Assembly: GCA_022845955.1 (NCBI GenBank)
Contig: AP025576.1
Location: forward strand, 2,728,001-2,792,000
Length of the DNA: 64,000 nt
Reading direction: 5' to 3'
DNA from: Lachnospiraceae bacterium
GTDB lineage: Bacteria; Bacillota; Clostridia; Lachnospirales; Lachnospiraceae
In this document: positions 43,600 through 52,467 of the stretch, piece after piece
How the letters are laid out: each line of letters starts with the position of its first letter
Position numbering within the stretch: position 1 is the stretch's first letter
Position numbers and translations under genes: made by a program
Notes under the pieces: model-generated
What the model was told of the DNA's origin: nothing
Database searches by the model: none
What the model saw: the letters and a program-made list of their open reading frames with translations, nothing else

Positions 43600-43638
43600 T
43601 AACCCATGTAAGCAGTCCTATAATACAGGAGGTGAGAG

Positions 43639-44487
43639 GTGAGATACATCGTATATATTGACCGCCTGTTTCTGCTTCAGTTCATACAAAGCTGCATGCT
43701 TTTGCTGCTGACAAGGGCATTTCTGCGAAGCACTGTCACGCTGAAACGGATTGTCCTGGCATCGTCGGCCGGCGCGCTGCTTTTTTGTATGATTCTACTC
43801 ATGCCCGATATGGGCAGAAGCATGAAGATTCTGCTGTTTGCATGCAGCGGCCTGGTGACGCTGGGAATGGCGTTCCGGATAAAGTCCCTGCAGGTTTTCT
43901 GCAAGGCCGTAATCCTGTATCACGGGGCTGCGTTTCTGCTGGCAGGAGCCCTCAGTGCCCTTCGCGCTGTGTGTGGCAGGGAGACCGCAATGGACACCCT
44001 GCAGGCATCGGCCTGCGCTGCGGCGATAGGCATCACTGCACTTTGTATCCTGCGCTGGGAGCAGATAAAGAGGGAAGAGATAGTGGTAACCGTAATCCTG
44101 GAAGAAGGGGAGGTACAGCTTATGCTGAAGGCGCTGATAGACAGCGGCAACAGCCTGTATGATCCCATAAGCGGGAAACCGGTATGCGTTGTGGAAAGAG
44201 AGGCGCTGGAAGGGAAAATCCCCTTGGATATCCCTGAAAAGTTCCGTCTTATTCCCTATCACTCCATCGGAAAAAAGCATGGCATGATGCAGGCGGTGGA
44301 AATTGAGAAACTTAAGGTAAAGAAAGATGGACAGGAGTTGATTGTCGAAAAAGCGCTTCTTGGCCTGTATGAAGGAAAGGCCTCGGCACATGGCGGTTAC
44401 CAGATGATCCTGCATCCTGCATTATTTGAAAATCGGAGGAACAGACATGATACTAAAAGTCGCAATACCAGGAAAAATGCAGTTTAA
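43639..44487 (+). CDS. spoIIGA: sigma-E processing peptidase SpoIIGA
   Basis: This membrane aspartic protease activates pro-sigma-E in the mother cell after septation. The 282-aa protein has an N-terminal part with about five hydrophobic segments (1-145). The cytoplasmic protease domain contains the catalytic motif [11 protein letters not shown] (Asp168). It starts at GTG 43639 behind AGGAGGTGA. Its 3' end overlaps sigE by 41 nt. The Spo0A-type promoter upstream supports sporulation control. Confidence 0.93.
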   Translation: MRYIVYIDRLFLLQFIQSCMLLLLTRAFLRSTVTLKRIVLASSAGALLFCMILLMPDMGRSMKILLFACSGLVTLGMAFRIKSLQVFCKAVILYHGAAFLLAGALSALRAVCGRETAMDTLQASACAAAIGITALCILRWEQIKREEIVVTVILEEGEVQLMLKALIDSGNSLYDPISGKPVCVVEREALEGKIPLDIPEKFRLIPYHSIGKKHGMMQAVEIEKLKVKKDGQELIVEKALLGLYEGKASAHGGYQMILHPALFENRRNRHDTKSRNTRKNAV

Positions 44488-45184
44488 GATGATTCGCAGG
44501 GAACCCAGCTTCCTTTTATCAGGCCAGGGGGATATTCATTACATCGGAGGGGCAGAGGTTCTGCCGCCGCCGCTGGAATCAGAAAAAGAAAATGAAATCA
44601 TAAGCGATCTGGGGACGGAATATGAAGACGAAGCGAAGAATATTTTGATTGAACATAACCTCAGACTGGTCGTTTACATAGCAAAGAAATTTGACAATAC
44701 GGGAGTCGGTGTGGAAGACCTGATTTCTATCGGTACCATCGGACTGATCAAGTCCATCAACACCTTTAAACCGGACAAAAATATCAAGCTGGCGACCTAT
44801 GCCTCCCGCTGTATTGAAAATGAGATCCTCATGTATCTGCGCCGTAATAACAAAACCCGCCTTGAAGTCTCCATTGACGAGCCTTTGAATGTGGACTGGG
44901 ACGGGAACGAGCTTCTTCTTTCCGATATCCTGGGGACGGACGAGGACGTTATTTACCGGGACATTGAAAATGAAGTGGAAAGAAAGCTTCTCCTCAAGGC
45001 CATCAATAAGCTGACCGACAGGGAAAAGACCATTATTAACTTAAGATTCGGTCTTAATACCCCGGACGGGCAGGAAATGACACAGAAGGAAGTAGCCACA
45101 CTGCTGGGCATTTCCCAGTCCTATATTTCCAGGCTGGAAAAGAAGATCATGAAGCGGCTGAAGAGGGAAATGGTAAAAGAATAA
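44447..45184 (+). CDS. sigE: RNA polymerase sporulation sigma factor sigma-E
   Basis: This early mother-cell sigma factor is made as a precursor. The 245-aa protein has an N-terminal pro-sequence (about 25 residues) that SpoIIGA would remove. Region 2 follows, with [32 protein letters not shown], and region 4 carries the helix-turn-helix [21 protein letters not shown] chose ATG 44447, 6 nt after CGGAGGA, inside the end of spoIIGA; the longer frame from 44426 has no ribosome-binding site. Confidence 0.96.
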   Translation: MILKVAIPGKMQFKMIRREPSFLLSGQGDIHYIGGAEVLPPPLESEKENEIISDLGTEYEDEAKNILIEHNLRLVVYIAKKFDNTGVGVEDLISIGTIGLIKSINTFKPDKNIKLATYASRCIENEILMYLRRNNKTRLEVSIDEPLNVDWDGNELLLSDILGTDEDVIYRDIENEVERKLLLKAINKLTDREKTIINLRFGLNTPDGQEMTQKEVATLLGISQSYISRLEKKIMKRLKREMVKE

Positions 45185-45275
45185 AGTTTCCAGATTTTGT
45201 ATTTCCTGTTTGGTATATTTGGGTGAAATTGTGAGAATTCTCTTTAGTAGAAAATGAGAGCAGGAGGATTCGGCA

Positions 45276-46055
45276 ATGGCACTGAATAAGGTGGAAATCT
45301 GCGGGGTAAATACATCAAAGCTTACGGTGCTTACCAATGAGGAAAAAACACAGCTTTTTGAGCGGATAAAAGAAGGGGACGAGGAAGCGAGACAGCAGTA
45401 TATCAAAGGAAATCTGCGTCTTGTCCTCAGTGTGATCAAACGGTTTTCCAATAGTAATGAAAATGTGGATGATTTGTTCCAGATTGGCTGCATCGGCCTG
45501 ATCAAGGCGATTGACAATTTCGATTCCACGCTGAACGTAAAATTCAGTACCTATGCGGTACCTATGATTATCGGGGAAATCAGGAGGTTTTTGCGGGACA
45601 ACAACGCCATCCGTGTGAGCCGCTCCCTGAAGGATACGGCCTACAAAGCGATTTATGCCAAAGAAAACCTGATGAAACAGAACCAGAAGGAGCCTACCAT
45701 TGCCGAGGTGGCCACGGAAATAGGTATTTCAAAAGAGGATGTGGTATATGCCCTGGATGCTATCCAGAATCCTATGAGCCTGTATGAGCCGGTATATACG
45801 GACGGCGGGGATACGTTATATGTCATGGATCAGATCAGCGATAAGAAAAACAAAGAAGAAACCTGGGTGGAGCATCTGTCCTTAAGTGAGGCGATGAAAA
45901 AGCTGAATGACAGGGAATTTGAAATTATATCCCTGCGCTTTTTTGAAGGAAAGACACAGATGGAGGTGGCGGAGCTTATCGGCATCTCCCAGGCACAGGT
46001 GTCTAGGCTGGAAAAAAATGCGCTGAAGGTGATGAAAAATTATCTGACCGCTTAA
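45276..46055 (+). CDS. sigG: RNA polymerase sporulation sigma factor sigma-G
   Basis: This late forespore sigma factor drives spore-coat, SASP and germination genes. The 259-aa protein begins MALNKVEICGVNTSKLTVL, the sigma-G N-terminus that binds anti-sigma factors. It has region 2 (NENVDDLFQIGCIGLIKAID) and a region 4 helix-turn-helix (VAELIGISQAQVSRLEKN). It lies 91 nt after sigE. A weak sigma-F/G-like GTATA at 45213-45217 is visible upstream, but its -10 partner is poor. A terminator follows. Confidence 0.96.
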   Translation: MALNKVEICGVNTSKLTVLTNEEKTQLFERIKEGDEEARQQYIKGNLRLVLSVIKRFSNSNENVDDLFQIGCIGLIKAIDNFDSTLNVKFSTYAVPMIIGEIRRFLRDNNAIRVSRSLKDTAYKAIYAKENLMKQNQKEPTIAEVATEIGISKEDVVYALDAIQNPMSLYEPVYTDGGDTLYVMDQISDKKNKEETWVEHLSLSEAMKKLNDREFEIISLRFFEGKTQMEVAELIGISQAQVSRLEKNALKVMKNYLTA

Positions 46056-46121
46056 TACGGGCGGGAGCTGAGAACGTATGGGAAAGGAAGAGAGCAACAG
46101 GCGGGCGCCTGTTTTGTATAA

Positions 46122-46166
46122 CGGCCATATCCGGAAAAACGGATGTGGCCGGTTTTTCTTTTTTGG
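46122..46166 (+). terminator. terminator after sigG
   Basis: CGGCCATATCCG pairs with CGGATGTGGCCG across a 6-nt A-rich loop, followed by two T runs. Confidence 0.9.
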
Positions 46167-46296
46167 GGGAAGAAATCTTATCCGCCGCAACAGCAGGGGA
46201 AGGCGGATTTGTTTTCCCCGTGGGAGTGGCAGAAAGGGAAAAGCAGCATATGATACTAATAAATGGGTGAACGCATCACGCGTCAGGGAGAAAGAT

Positions 46297-46536
46297 ATGC
46301 TTTTTTCAGAACTGAAGTGTAAGGAAGTTATAAATTTGAGAGACTGCAGAAAGCTGGGACATGTGACCGATTTCGAGTTTGACCAGTGTACCGGCTGCAT
46401 CTGCAAGCTGATTGTCCCCGGTGGAGCTAAATGGAAATCTTTTTTTTCCTGTGATACGGATCATGTGATCTGCTATAAAGATATTAAACAGATAGGACCG
46501 GATATTATTATTGTTGATTTGCCGGAATGTAACTAA
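46297..46536 (+). CDS. ymxH: YlmC/YmxH family PRC-barrel sporulation protein
   Basis: The 79-aa protein begins MLFSELKCKEVINLRDCRKLG and consists of one PRC-barrel-like beta domain. YlmC/YmxH proteins are small sporulation-associated proteins of unknown biochemical role, often found next to sigG in Clostridia, as here. I chose ATG 46297 behind AGGGAGAAAG rather than the long frame from 46078, which runs through the sigG terminator. Four cysteines lie in the middle (CTGC and two more). Confidence 0.85.
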   Translation: MLFSELKCKEVINLRDCRKLGHVTDFEFDQCTGCICKLIVPGGAKWKSFFSCDTDHVICYKDIKQIGPDIIIVDLPECN

Positions 46537-46548
46537 TGTTACTTTATT

Positions 46549-46618
46549 CCCGCGGGCAACGAGCCAAACGGATGCACACGTGCATCCACTTGGCGACTGC
46601 CGCGAGGGTCAAATACCC
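46549..46618. repeat. GC-rich multi-hairpin intergenic element
   Basis: Nested arms form one long stem: CGCGGGCA with TGCCGCG, CCAA with TTGG, and GGATGCA with TGCATCC around CACG (46551-46604). A second small stem, GGGT-CAAAT-ACCC, lies at 46606-46618. It has no coding potential and resembles dispersed intergenic repeats of Clostridia, but only one copy is in this window. Confidence 0.55.
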
Positions 46619-46717
46619 CAATTCCTTTTCAGTCCCGGGAACGCCACGCAGACAGCCGGCGGACATGGGTGGGTGCAGATAAAAAAGGTTGGCGTCACCT
46701 GCACATTCGTTTCTAAG

Positions 46718-46746
46718 TTGACATAAAATCAAAGCTACTTTATAAT
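46718..46746 (+). promoter_or_regulatory. consensus sigma-A promoter of nrdR
   Basis: A perfect TTGACA and a perfect TATAAT are separated by 17 nt, 93 nt before the nrdR start. This is the best match to the housekeeping consensus in the window. Between 46620 and 46717 I see nothing else. Confidence 0.85.
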
Positions 46747-46838
46747 AAAACAGAAATGGAATAATATGGAGGGCGGAAACAGGCTGTTTTCTGCCTTTGT
46801 TGATTGGAAATGTGCCAAAGCACAGATAGGAGCCGAAC

Positions 46839-47297
46839 ATGAAGTGTCCTTTTTGCGGTCGAGACAATACAAGAGTGATCGATTCCAGGCCGGCTGATGA
46901 GAATAACTCCATCAGAAGGCGCCGTATGTGTGACGAATGCGGCAAACGTTTTACCACGTATGAAAAGATTGAGACGATCCCGTTAATTGTCATTAAAAAG
47001 GACAATAACAGGGAAACGTATGACCGTTCCAAGATTGAAGCCGGAGTTTTGCGTGCCTGTCATAAACGTCCGGTAAGCGCCAATCAGATCACCCGTCTGG
47101 TGGATGAGGTGGAGACGGAAGTATTTAATATGGAAGAAAAGGAAATACCCAGCCAGGTTATCGGGGAACTGGTGATGGACAGGCTGAAGGACCTGGACGC
47201 GGTTGCTTATGTACGTTTTGCTTCTGTATACAGGGAATTTAAAGATATCAATACGTTTATGGACGAACTGAAGAAGGTTATTAGTACGAAGGGATAG
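46839..47297 (+). CDS. nrdR: transcriptional repressor NrdR
   Basis: NrdR senses ATP/dATP and represses ribonucleotide reductase genes. The 152-aa protein has the family length. The N-terminal zinc ribbon has CPFCG and CDECGKRFTTYE, with the RRRR-type DNA-binding stretch SIRRRRMC. The ATP-cone domain follows (about 49-139). It is preceded by a consensus promoter. The sigG-ymxH-nrdR order is common in Clostridia. Confidence 0.96.
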   Translation: MKCPFCGRDNTRVIDSRPADENNSIRRRRMCDECGKRFTTYEKIETIPLIVIKKDNNRETYDRSKIEAGVLRACHKRPVSANQITRLVDEVETEVFNMEEKEIPSQVIGELVMDRLKDLDAVAYVRFASVYREFKDINTFMDELKKVISTKG

Positions 47298-47318
47298 TAC
47301 TGCGTCGCGCATCCGCCT

Positions 47319-47360
47319 CTGTGCACAGATGGAATAAAAATCTGTGCACAGATTTTTTTC
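47319..47360 (+). terminator. terminator after nrdR
   Basis: CTGTGCACAGAT pairs with ATCTGTGCACAG across a 9-nt loop and is followed by seven T. Each arm is itself palindromic. Confidence 0.88.
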
Positions 47361-47389
47361 TTGCAATTTTTTTTGTTTTTGTATACAAT
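47361..47389 (+). promoter_or_regulatory. putative promoter of the second peptide/nickel transporter
   Basis: TTGCAA and TACAAT lie 17 nt apart immediately after the nrdR terminator. Transcription would start near 47396, giving a leader of about 105 nt with the structure at 47417-47480. Confidence 0.5.
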
Positions 47390-47416
47390 ACTACGGTAAA
47401 ACTAAATATAGAAAAG

Positions 47417-47480
47417 GTACTTTTCACGTGACAGTTCAGACAGGTCTGCGCATTTGCTGCGCACCGGGTCGGAAAAGTGC
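47417..47480 (+). promoter_or_regulatory. candidate structured leader RNA upstream of the Nik/Dpp-like operon
   Basis: A 9-bp closing stem joins GTACTTTTC (47417-47425) to GAAAAGTGC (47472-47480). Inside it, a second stem (47439-47470) is built from GAC/GTC, GG/CC and TGCGCA/TGCGCA around a 5-nt loop. A 13-nt single-stranded bulge lies on the 5' side only. The ribosome-binding site GAAAGGA comes just after the closing stem. The layout resembles a small translational riboswitch, but it matches none that I know. Confidence 0.45.
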
Positions 47481-47500
47481 TGAGAGAGAAAGGAAAACAC

Positions 47501-49018
47501 ATGAAGACAAAGACTTTAAAACGGTTTCTTTTGACTTTAGTGTGCACAACACTAACTATTGCACTGAGCGCATGCTCAGGTGATAAGGCGGGTGAGAACT
47601 CTTCTCAGATAACGATTGGCATACCTCAGGACATAGAAGACAGTCTTGACCCTCACAAAGCGGTGGCGGCAGGAACGGAAGAGGTATTGTTTAATCTGTA
47701 CGAAGGACTTGTAAAGCCGGACAGCAGCGGAGATCTGCAGCCGGCAATTGCGAGTGATTTTCAGATATCGGAAGATGCGACCACCTACACCTTTACCTTA
47801 AGGGAAGGAGTAAAATTCCATGATGGCAGTCCGGTAACGGCCGAAGACGTGAAGTATTCCATAGACAGATGCGCCGATACCACAAATGGGGAACCCCTGG
47901 TAGCGGCGTATTCTCATATTCAAAGTGTGGATATTCTGGATGAGAAAACAGTGGAAGTGGTATTGGACGGGCCTGACACGGATTTTCTGGCTTATATGAC
48001 CAATGCCGTTATACCGGCATCCAATGAAAGCCCGGATACCAATCCTATCGGAACCGGGCCGTATAAATACGTATCCCGTTCCCCCCAGGAAAATTTTGTG
48101 ATGGAAAAATTCGATGATTATTGGGGAACACCTGCCAATATCGAGCATGTTACCTTCAAGGTATGCGCCAATGCGGATTCCATCGTCATGGATCTGCAGG
48201 GAGGCTCCATCGATATGTTTGCCAGGGTGACGCCCGCACAGGCGGAACAGCTGGGAGACAATTTCCAGGTGCTTGAGGGTACCATGAATCTGGTACAGGC
48301 CTTGTATCTGAATAATGCGGCGGAACCTTTTACCGATGAACGTGTCCGTCAGGCATTGTGTTATGCGGTGGATCCCCAGGAAATTATGGATATTGTTTCC
48401 GACGGAAAAGGTACGGAAATCGGCAGCAGTATGTTTCCTGCTTTTGGGAAATACTATATGCCGGAACTGAATGACATGTACAGCCAGGATCTGGATAAGG
48501 CGAAGGCGCTTTTGAAGGAAGCCGGGTATGAAAACGGCTTTTCCTTTACCATAACGGTTCCGTCCAATTACCAGCAGCATATCGATACGGCGCAGGTAAT
48601 TGTGGAACAGCTGAAAAAAATCGGCGTGACGGCAGAAATCAATCTCATTGAATGGGACAGCTGGCTGTCCGATGTATATGCGGGAAGAAAGTATGAAGCT
48701 ACGGTGGTGGGAGTGGATGCATCCAGCCTGACCCCCAGCGCACTGCTTTCCCGTTTCGTATCCACGGCGGGCAACAATTTTATTAATTTCAGCAATGCGG
48801 ATTATGATGCCGCTTATGCCAAAGCGCTTGCCACAATTGAAGACGAAGAAAAAACGGCTGCGTTCAAGGATTGTGAAACGCTTCTGGCAGAGCATGCGGC
48901 CAATGTATATATTCAGGATCTGCCTTATCTGGTGGCGTTGAACAAAAAATATACAGGGTACGAGTTTTATCCGCTGTATGTGCAGGATATCGCCAAGCTT
49001 AAAATCGCCGGACAATAG
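47501..49018 (+). CDS. ABC transporter substrate-binding lipoprotein, nickel/peptide family 5
   Basis: The 505-aa precursor has a lipoprotein signal ending LSAC (Cys25). The family 5 body includes the N-terminal DIEDSLDPHKAVAAGTEEVL, LREGVKFHDGSPVTAEDVKYS and DERVRQALCYAVDPQEIM. Its length and partners match NikA/DppA-type systems. ATG 47501 follows GAAAGGA; an in-frame upstream ATG at 47477 falls inside the closing stem of the structured leader. The ligand may be nickel chelates, dipeptides or opine-like compounds; motifs alone cannot decide. Confidence 0.88.
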   Translation: MKTKTLKRFLLTLVCTTLTIALSACSGDKAGENSSQITIGIPQDIEDSLDPHKAVAAGTEEVLFNLYEGLVKPDSSGDLQPAIASDFQISEDATTYTFTLREGVKFHDGSPVTAEDVKYSIDRCADTTNGEPLVAAYSHIQSVDILDEKTVEVVLDGPDTDFLAYMTNAVIPASNESPDTNPIGTGPYKYVSRSPQENFVMEKFDDYWGTPANIEHVTFKVCANADSIVMDLQGGSIDMFARVTPAQAEQLGDNFQVLEGTMNLVQALYLNNAAEPFTDERVRQALCYAVDPQEIMDIVSDGKGTEIGSSMFPAFGKYYMPELNDMYSQDLDKAKALLKEAGYENGFSFTITVPSNYQQHIDTAQVIVEQLKKIGVTAEINLIEWDSWLSDVYAGRKYEATVVGVDASSLTPSALLSRFVSTAGNNFINFSNADYDAAYAKALATIEDEEKTAAFKDCETLLAEHAANVYIQDLPYLVALNKKYTGYEFYPLYVQDIAKLKIAGQ

Positions 49019-49055
49019 GTTCCGGATTCCGGCTTTGCAAGGGAGCGTGAGAGAT

Positions 49056-49997
49056 GTGAAATATTTGATAAAAAAACTGGTATCCATGGCTGCGACCCTG
49101 TTGGTGGTGTCCTTTCTGGTGTTTCTTGCATTTGCATGGATTCCCGGGGATCCCGCCACGGCAAAGCTGGGCACGGAGGCCACGCCGGCCAAGGTGGAGG
49201 CGCTGCGTGAGGAGATGGGGCTGAACCGCCCCCTCCCGGTACGCTTTGCCGGCTGGCTTGGCGGTCTGCTTAAGGGGGATCTGGGAACCTCCTACAGCTA
49301 TCAAATGCCGGTGGAGGATATGGTGGCGGAAAAAATCCCTGTCACCCTGACCCTGACCCTGATGGCGTTTGCCATGATGGTGCTCATCTCTATCCCCCTG
49401 GGGCTTTATACGGCCAGGCATGAGGGAGGGGCGGCGGATCATGTGGTATCTGTGCTGAACCAGATCATTATGGCAATCCCGCCTTTCTTTTCAGGAATAC
49501 TGATAACCCTCCTTTTCGGCCTGATTCTCCATTTATTCACGCCGGGCGGCTATGTATCCTATACCAAAAGTATAACCGGTTTTATCGGATACCTCTTTTT
49601 TCCGGCGTTGTCCATCGCCCTTCCCAAAGCTGCAATGGCTGTTAAGCTGCTGCGCAGCTCCATCATACAGGAAATGCAGCAGGATTATGCCAGGACGGCA
49701 TACAGCAGGGGGAACAGCACCAGGGATGTGATGTACCGCCATCTGCTGAAGAATGCCATGATTCCTGTGGTAACTTTTCTGGGTATGGCGCTTACGGATA
49801 TGATAGCGGGAAGCATCATCATCGAGCAGGTATTTAATATTCCCGGCTTGGGACGGATCCTGCTCACATCCATATCAAACAGGGATTATCCGGTGGTGGA
49901 GGCCATTATTGTTCTGCTGGCCTTTCTTGTTATTTTCATCAATTTCCTGGTGGATTCCATTTATAAGAAAATCGATCCCAGGATTCGTGTACAGTAA
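49056..49997 (+). CDS. ABC transporter permease, NikB/DppB type
   Basis: The 313-aa permease begins at GTG 49056 with MKYLIKKLVSMAATLLVVSFLVF, the classic DppB/NikB N-terminus, behind AAGGGAG. An earlier in-frame ATG (48978) lies inside the binding-protein gene. IPGDP, six helices and an EAA loop, AYSRGNSTRDVMYRHLLKN, are present. The length is close to NikB (314 aa). Confidence 0.9.
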   Translation: MKYLIKKLVSMAATLLVVSFLVFLAFAWIPGDPATAKLGTEATPAKVEALREEMGLNRPLPVRFAGWLGGLLKGDLGTSYSYQMPVEDMVAEKIPVTLTLTLMAFAMMVLISIPLGLYTARHEGGAADHVVSVLNQIIMAIPPFFSGILITLLFGLILHLFTPGGYVSYTKSITGFIGYLFFPALSIALPKAAMAVKLLRSSIIQEMQQDYARTAYSRGNSTRDVMYRHLLKNAMIPVVTFLGMALTDMIAGSIIIEQVFNIPGLGRILLTSISNRDYPVVEAIIVLLAFLVIFINFLVDSIYKKIDPRIRVQ

Positions 49998-50027
49998 GAA
50001 ACTGCCGCGGAAAGATGAGGCCAAACT

Positions 50028-50837
50028 ATGAAGAAAAAGAACCTGAATTTAATTCTCGGAAGCATTCTCACAGGTTTTGTCCTGTTGGTGGTGCTTATCG
50101 GAATCTTTTATACACCATATGATCCAACGGCTATGGATAATGCAAATAAGCTTTCCGGCGCCACGCTCGCCCATCCCTTCGGGTGCGATAATTTCGGCAG
50201 GGATATCCTGAGCCGGGTGATGAAGGGCAGCGGCACAACGCTGTCGGTGGCGTTGTCGACCGTTGCCATAGGCACCTTTTTCGGGGTGCTTCTGGGCGCT
50301 TTTACGGGATATTTCGGCGGTCTGCTGGATGAGGTGCTGATGCGTATCAATGATGTGGTATTCGCGTTTCCAAGCATCCTTCTGGCGTTGGTTTTTATCA
50401 GCCTTCTGGGGCCGGGAAAGGGGAATGTGATCATTTCCCTGGGAATTGCCTTTATTCCCAGCTTTGCCAGGATTGTGCGCTCCGAATTCATCCGCTGTAA
50501 AAATATGGACTATGTGAAGCTGGCAAGACTGGCAGGTGCCGGACGTCTGCGTATTATGTTCGTTCATATCCTGCCCAACACCCTTAAGGTGCTTGTACCG
50601 GCGGTGATGATTGGGTTTAATAACGCGGTGCTGGCGGAAGCGGGTATGAGCTACCTCGGGATCGGGGTACAGCCTCCGGAAGCCAGCCTGGGAAGGATGC
50701 TTTCCGAAGCGCAGACCTATATTTTCTCCGCCCCCGGCTTTGCGCTGTTTCCCGGCATGTTTATCGTTTTGATGGTTTTGGGCTTCAGCCTGCTTGCAGA
50801 AGGGCTGAAGGGGAAAGGCGGGTATGGGTATGCTTGA
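50028..50837 (+). CDS. ABC transporter permease, NikC/DppC type
   Basis: The 269-aa permease has an N-terminal membrane helix and the DppC-type LAHPFGCDNFGRDILSRVMKG region. GYFGGLLDEVLMRINDVVFAFPS follows, and the EAA loop ARLAGAGRLRIMFVHILPN is present. It lies 30 nt after the partner permease. It overlaps the next ATPase gene by 14 nt. Confidence 0.92.
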   Translation: MKKKNLNLILGSILTGFVLLVVLIGIFYTPYDPTAMDNANKLSGATLAHPFGCDNFGRDILSRVMKGSGTTLSVALSTVAIGTFFGVLLGAFTGYFGGLLDEVLMRINDVVFAFPSILLALVFISLLGPGKGNVIISLGIAFIPSFARIVRSEFIRCKNMDYVKLARLAGAGRLRIMFVHILPNTLKVLVPAVMIGFNNAVLAEAGMSYLGIGVQPPEASLGRMLSEAQTYIFSAPGFALFPGMFIVLMVLGFSLLAEGLKGKGGYGYA

Positions 50838-51627
50838 TGTAATTGATCTCAATCTGGAATTCCATGATCATCTTGTCCCGGAAACGGTGGTCTATCATTT
50901 GAACCTCCATATGGACGAGGGGGATATTGTCGGTCTGGTCGGGGAATCCGGATCCGGGAAATCCATGACGGCCCTGGCGGTGGCGGGACTGCTCCGCAGG
51001 CATGATATGAAGAAAACCGGGCAGATCCTGTTTCAGGGAACGGATTTGCTCACCTGTCCCAGGGAGCAGCTCCGGGCTTTTCAGGGAGATGATATCGGTA
51101 TTGTGTTCCAGGAGCCTATGACATCCCTGAATCCGGTATACCGGATCGGCCGGCAGGTAGAGGAAAGCCTGCGTATACACCGTCCTGACATGAGCCGGGA
51201 GCAGCTCCGGGAAAAAGCCCTGGAAATGCTGAAAGTGGTGGAACTGCCCGATCCGGAGCGTATGTATCATTCCTATCCCCACCAGATATCAGGCGGGCAG
51301 CGGCAGAGGGTTATGATCGCGGCTGCCATGATCTGTGAACCCAGGCTGCTGATTGCGGATGAACCCACCACAGCCCTGGATGTTACGGTGCAGCTTCAGA
51401 TTGTCAGGCTCCTTTCCAGACTCAATCAGGAAAAGAAAACGGGAATCCTGTTCATTTCCCATGATTTGAGTCTGGTAAAGCGTCTTTGCGAACGCATTGT
51501 GGTGATGAAGGACGGGGCGGTGGTGGAGCAGGGGGACTGCCGGGAGATATTTGAACATCCCCGGGAGGATTATACCCGGAATCTGATAGCCGCTATTCCC
51601 AGATGCGTAAAGCCTGCGGAGGTTTGA
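50824..51627 (+). CDS. ABC transporter ATPase, NikD/DppD type
   Basis: The 267-aa ATPase has Walker [10 protein letters not shown], the signature [15 protein letters not shown], Walker [13 protein letters not shown] and switch ISHDLS. It lacks the long cysteine-bearing C-terminal extension of the OppD protein at 40935. The compact size resembles NikD (about 254 aa). It begins within the end of the permease gene, indicating coupled translation; a second Met two codons later is an alternative start. Confidence 0.92.
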   Translation: MGMLDVIDLNLEFHDHLVPETVVYHLNLHMDEGDIVGLVGESGSGKSMTALAVAGLLRRHDMKKTGQILFQGTDLLTCPREQLRAFQGDDIGIVFQEPMTSLNPVYRIGRQVEESLRIHRPDMSREQLREKALEMLKVVELPDPERMYHSYPHQISGGQRQRVMIAAAMICEPRLLIADEPTTALDVTVQLQIVRLLSRLNQEKKTGILFISHDLSLVKRLCERIVVMKDGAVVEQGDCREIFEHPREDYTRNLIAAIPRCVKPAEV

Positions 51628-51628
51628 A

Positions 51629-52417
51629 ATGGAAGAAAAACAGACAAAGTATGTCCTTATGGTAAAAGATCTGCGTGTTTCCTACGCCCAGGAGGAGGGG
51701 GGCCTGTTCCATCCCAAAAAAGATCTGGATGTATTAAAGGGCGTCTCCTTTTCCATCCGGGAGGGTGAAGTCATGGGGCTGGTGGGAGAGAGCGGCTGCG
51801 GAAAGTCCACGCTTTCCAAAGCGCTTCTGGGGCTGATTCCCAAATATGAGGGGGTTATCGTCCAAAAATCCCGGCATCCCCAGATGATTTTCCAGGATCC
51901 CTACAGCTCCCTGAATCCCGTAAAAAAGGTAGGCTGGATTTTGGAAGAGCCTCTGCGGCTGAATACGGATCTGAACAGACAGCAGCGCAGGGAGAAGGTG
52001 CTGGAAATGCTGAAGAAGGTGGGGCTTGATGAAAAGCAGGCGGATCGCTATCCGCGGCAGCTTTCCGGCGGCCAGAGGCAGAGGGTTTGTATCGCGGAAA
52101 GCCTGATGCTATCCCCCAGGCTCCTGATTGCGGATGAACCGGTTTCGGCTCTGGATGTGACGATACAGGCGCAGGTCATCGCGCTGCTGAGGAACATACA
52201 GAAGGAATTGGGCCTTGCCATCCTCTTTATTTCCCATGATATGCGTGTGGTGTACCAGCTGAGTCAGCGGGTTATGATCATGAAAGACGGGGAAATTGTG
52301 GAAAGCGGGGATGTGGACGATGTTTATTTCCATCCGAAGCATCCTTATACGAAAAGTCTGCTGGAAGCGGCGGGAATTGAGTCCCCCGGAACGGATTCCT
52401 CCGGTCCGGCGGTATGA
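51629..52417 (+). CDS. ABC transporter ATPase, NikE/DppF type
   Basis: The 262-aa ATPase has Walker A GESGCGKST, signature [15 protein letters not shown], Walker B LLIADEPVSALD and switch ISHDMR. It begins 1 nt after the previous gene. The length is close to NikE (268 aa). It is the last transporter gene; the stop overlaps an ATG of the longer yqeG frame. Confidence 0.92.
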   Translation: MEEKQTKYVLMVKDLRVSYAQEEGGLFHPKKDLDVLKGVSFSIREGEVMGLVGESGCGKSTLSKALLGLIPKYEGVIVQKSRHPQMIFQDPYSSLNPVKKVGWILEEPLRLNTDLNRQQRREKVLEMLKKVGLDEKQADRYPRQLSGGQRQRVCIAESLMLSPRLLIADEPVSALDVTIQAQVIALLRNIQKELGLAILFISHDMRVVYQLSQRVMIMKDGEIVESGDVDDVYFHPKHPYTKSLLEAAGIESPGTDSSGPAV

Positions 52418-52467
52418 ACGCAGAAGCTGCGCGGCGGTTACTGCTAAGTGAGAAAGGGAGAAAATCC

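Noticed and set aside
45205..45275. Possible sigma-F/sigma-G promoter before sigG
   Set aside because: GTATA is present at the -35 spacing but the -10 match is poor; not strong enough to list as a feature.
46078..46296. N-terminal extension of the ymxH frame
   Set aside because: It would translate through the sigG terminator hairpin, and the family begins at MLFSELK.
47470..47490. CTGAGA-like box suggesting a thiamine pyrophosphate riboswitch
   Set aside because: The other conserved TPP segments (the ACC...CCTGAT part) are absent and the downstream gene is not a thiamine gene.
47798..49192. Long antisense open frame opposite the second binding-protein gene
   Set aside because: Codon pattern and composition mirror the real + strand gene, and it has no family features.
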